From contig JBFKUL010000198.1 in NCBI GenBank assembly GCA_041635755.1, forward strand, positions 1 to 5,737: 5,737 nucleotides of DNA, written 5' to 3'. This document shows positions 4,986 through 5,737 of this stretch, piece after piece. The notes under the pieces were generated by a model. The model had not been told where the DNA came from, did not search any database, and was given only the letters and a program-made list of their open reading frames with translations. A program made the translations under genes and the position numbers. The first letter of the stretch is position 1. Each line of letters opens with the position of its first letter. This stretch comes from JBFKUL01 sp041635755 (GTDB lineage Bacteria; Pseudomonadota; Gammaproteobacteria; Burkholderiales; SG8-39).

Positions 4986-5737
4986 ATGAACCGGCCCGTC
5001 GAAACCCGTCTTGGGAGCCCGGTCGAGCACCTGCGCAAGTACCACGCGGAACTGCAATCGATCCGGCGCGACATTCACGCGCACCCTGAACTTGCGTTTC
5101 ATGAGAAGCGTACCTCGGAGATCGTTGCCGAGAAGCTCGCGAGCTGGGGCATCGAAGTGCACCGCGGCCTGGCGAAAACCGGCGTCGTCGGCGTCATCAA
5201 AGGCCGAGCACAGGGAAGCGGGCGCGCCATCGGGCTGCGCGCCGACATGGACTGCCTGCCGATGCACGAGTTGGGCAACGCCCCGCACCGCTCGCAGCAC
5301 GACGGCCGCATGCACGCTTGCGGACACGACGGCCACACGACAATGCTGCTCGGCTGTGCGCGCTATCTCGCCGAGACGCGCAATTTCGACGGCACCGCCT
5401 ACCTCATCTTCCAGCCTGCCGAGGAAGGCGGCGGCGGCGGACAGGTGATGGTCAAGGAGGGACTGTTCGAGCGCTTTCCGGCCAACGAGATCTACGCGCT
5501 GCACAACTGGCCGACGCTGCCGCCTGGCAAGATCGCCGTGCGTCCCGGGCCGATGATGGCGGCCACCGACGAAATCGTGATCACGGTGCGCGGGCGCGGC
5601 GGTCACGCGGCGATGCCGCACCTGGCCGCCGACCCGGTGGTCGCCACCGCGCACATCATCACCGCGTTGCAGACCATTACCAGCCGCAACGCACACCCGG
5701 TCGACGCGCTGGTCGTCAGCGTATGCTCGATGCAGAC
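4986..5737 (+). CDS. M20-family amidohydrolase (HipO/AbgB-like), 3' end missing
   Basis: The first 250 residues of a zinc-dependent cytoplasmic amidohydrolase of the M20D group (hippurate hydrolase, N-acyl-amino-acid or IAA-amino-acid amidohydrolase), usually about 390-400 aa. It cleaves an amide or acyl bond releasing an amino acid. Motifs are RRDIHAHPELAFHE (27-40), GLRADMDCLPMHE (83-95) and MHACGHDGHTTMLLG (109-123) with metal ligands Cys112 and His114. QPAEEGGGGG (143-152) follows with catalytic Glu146 and metal-binding Glu147, then LHNWPTLPPG (172-181) with metal ligand His173. GRGGHAAMPH (203-212) opens the dimerisation domain with its conserved His207. All catalytic positions that fall in the window are intact. 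The start is set by the strong AAGGAG 6 nt upstream. It sits 13 nt after the permease gene, so it is probably cotranscribed and acts on the imported compound; the true substrate cannot be told. The frame runs off the window end without a stop. Confidence 0.92.
   Translation, partial: MNRPVETRLGSPVEHLRKYHAELQSIRRDIHAHPELAFHEKRTSEIVAEKLASWGIEVHRGLAKTGVVGVIKGRAQGSGRAIGLRADMDCLPMHELGNAPHRSQHDGRMHACGHDGHTTMLLGCARYLAETRNFDGTAYLIFQPAEEGGGGGQVMVKEGLFERFPANEIYALHNWPTLPPGKIAVRPGPMMAATDEIVITVRGRGGHAAMPHLAADPVVATAHIITALQTITSRNAHPVDALVVSVCSMQ

Noticed and set aside
3875..5074. Upstream extension of the mutY frame on the - strand to ATG 5074, giving a 749-aa reading frame
   Set aside because: The extra 400 residues are low-complexity, charged (Asp/Glu/Arg/Gln-rich) and lie opposite the permease gene. 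MutY is complete from 3874, so this is an artefact of GC-rich antisense codons.
5427..5440. (GGC)4 run, a possible microsatellite or G-quadruplex
   Set aside because: It encodes the conserved glycine stretch after the catalytic Glu pair of M20 enzymes (PAEEGGGGG), so protein function explains it.
1..5737. A defence system, mobile element, CRISPR array or RNA gene
   Set aside because: All coding space is accounted for by recognised core genes, no direct-repeat arrays or transposase motifs were seen, and no intergenic gap exceeds 114 nt.

Overview
The window looks like chromosomal DNA from a high-GC betaproteobacterium. The grounds are the gene order ptsN-hprK-rapZ, an HPr kinase/phosphorylase of the proteobacterial type, and uniform GC-rich codon use. 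The order within Betaproteobacteria cannot be settled from the sequence. Composition is even from end to end, and I see no insertion sequence, prophage, CRISPR array, tRNA or rRNA.

Layout: positions 1-2811 (+ strand) hold a regulatory cluster. It consists of the 3' end of ptsN (EIIA-Ntr), complete hprK, complete rapZ, and a small gene encoding a stand-alone Lon N-terminal (substrate-binding) domain. ptsN/hprK overlap by 32 nt and rapZ/LON overlap by 4 nt (GTGA), which suggests translational coupling within each pair. Between hprK and rapZ lie 72 nt holding a GC-rich hairpin followed by TTTT, then a good sigma70-like promoter only a few bases ahead of the rapZ ATG. The cluster may therefore be split into two transcription units. 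Convergent to it, with a 13-nt gap and a shared hairpin, is mutY (- strand, 2825-3874), the adenine glycosylase that removes A opposite 8-oxoguanine. A TTG start fits best for mutY.

Divergent from mutY across 114 nt, a second + strand unit begins. It has a DppB-type inner-membrane permease of a peptide/oligopeptide ABC transporter (3989-4972), then, after a strong AAGGAG ribosome binding site, an M20-family amidohydrolase (4986 to window end, truncated). These two probably act together: uptake of a small peptide or N-acylated amino acid, then cytoplasmic hydrolysis. The partner permease, ATPases and binding protein are not in the window.

How the genes relate: PtsN, HprK and probably RapZ belong to the nitrogen-related (regulatory) PTS, in which phosphorylation of HPr and EIIA-Ntr reports carbon/nitrogen state. 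Proteobacterial rpoN regions usually carry rpoN, hpf and ptsN just upstream, so rpoN and hpf are expected left of this window. mutY and the transporter unit appear to be neighbours only. Overall this is a conventional core region. The observations most worth checking are the hairpin-promoter arrangement before rapZ, the altered RapZ motifs, the stand-alone LON gene coupled to rapZ, and the single permease paired with a hydrolase. No new system is evident.
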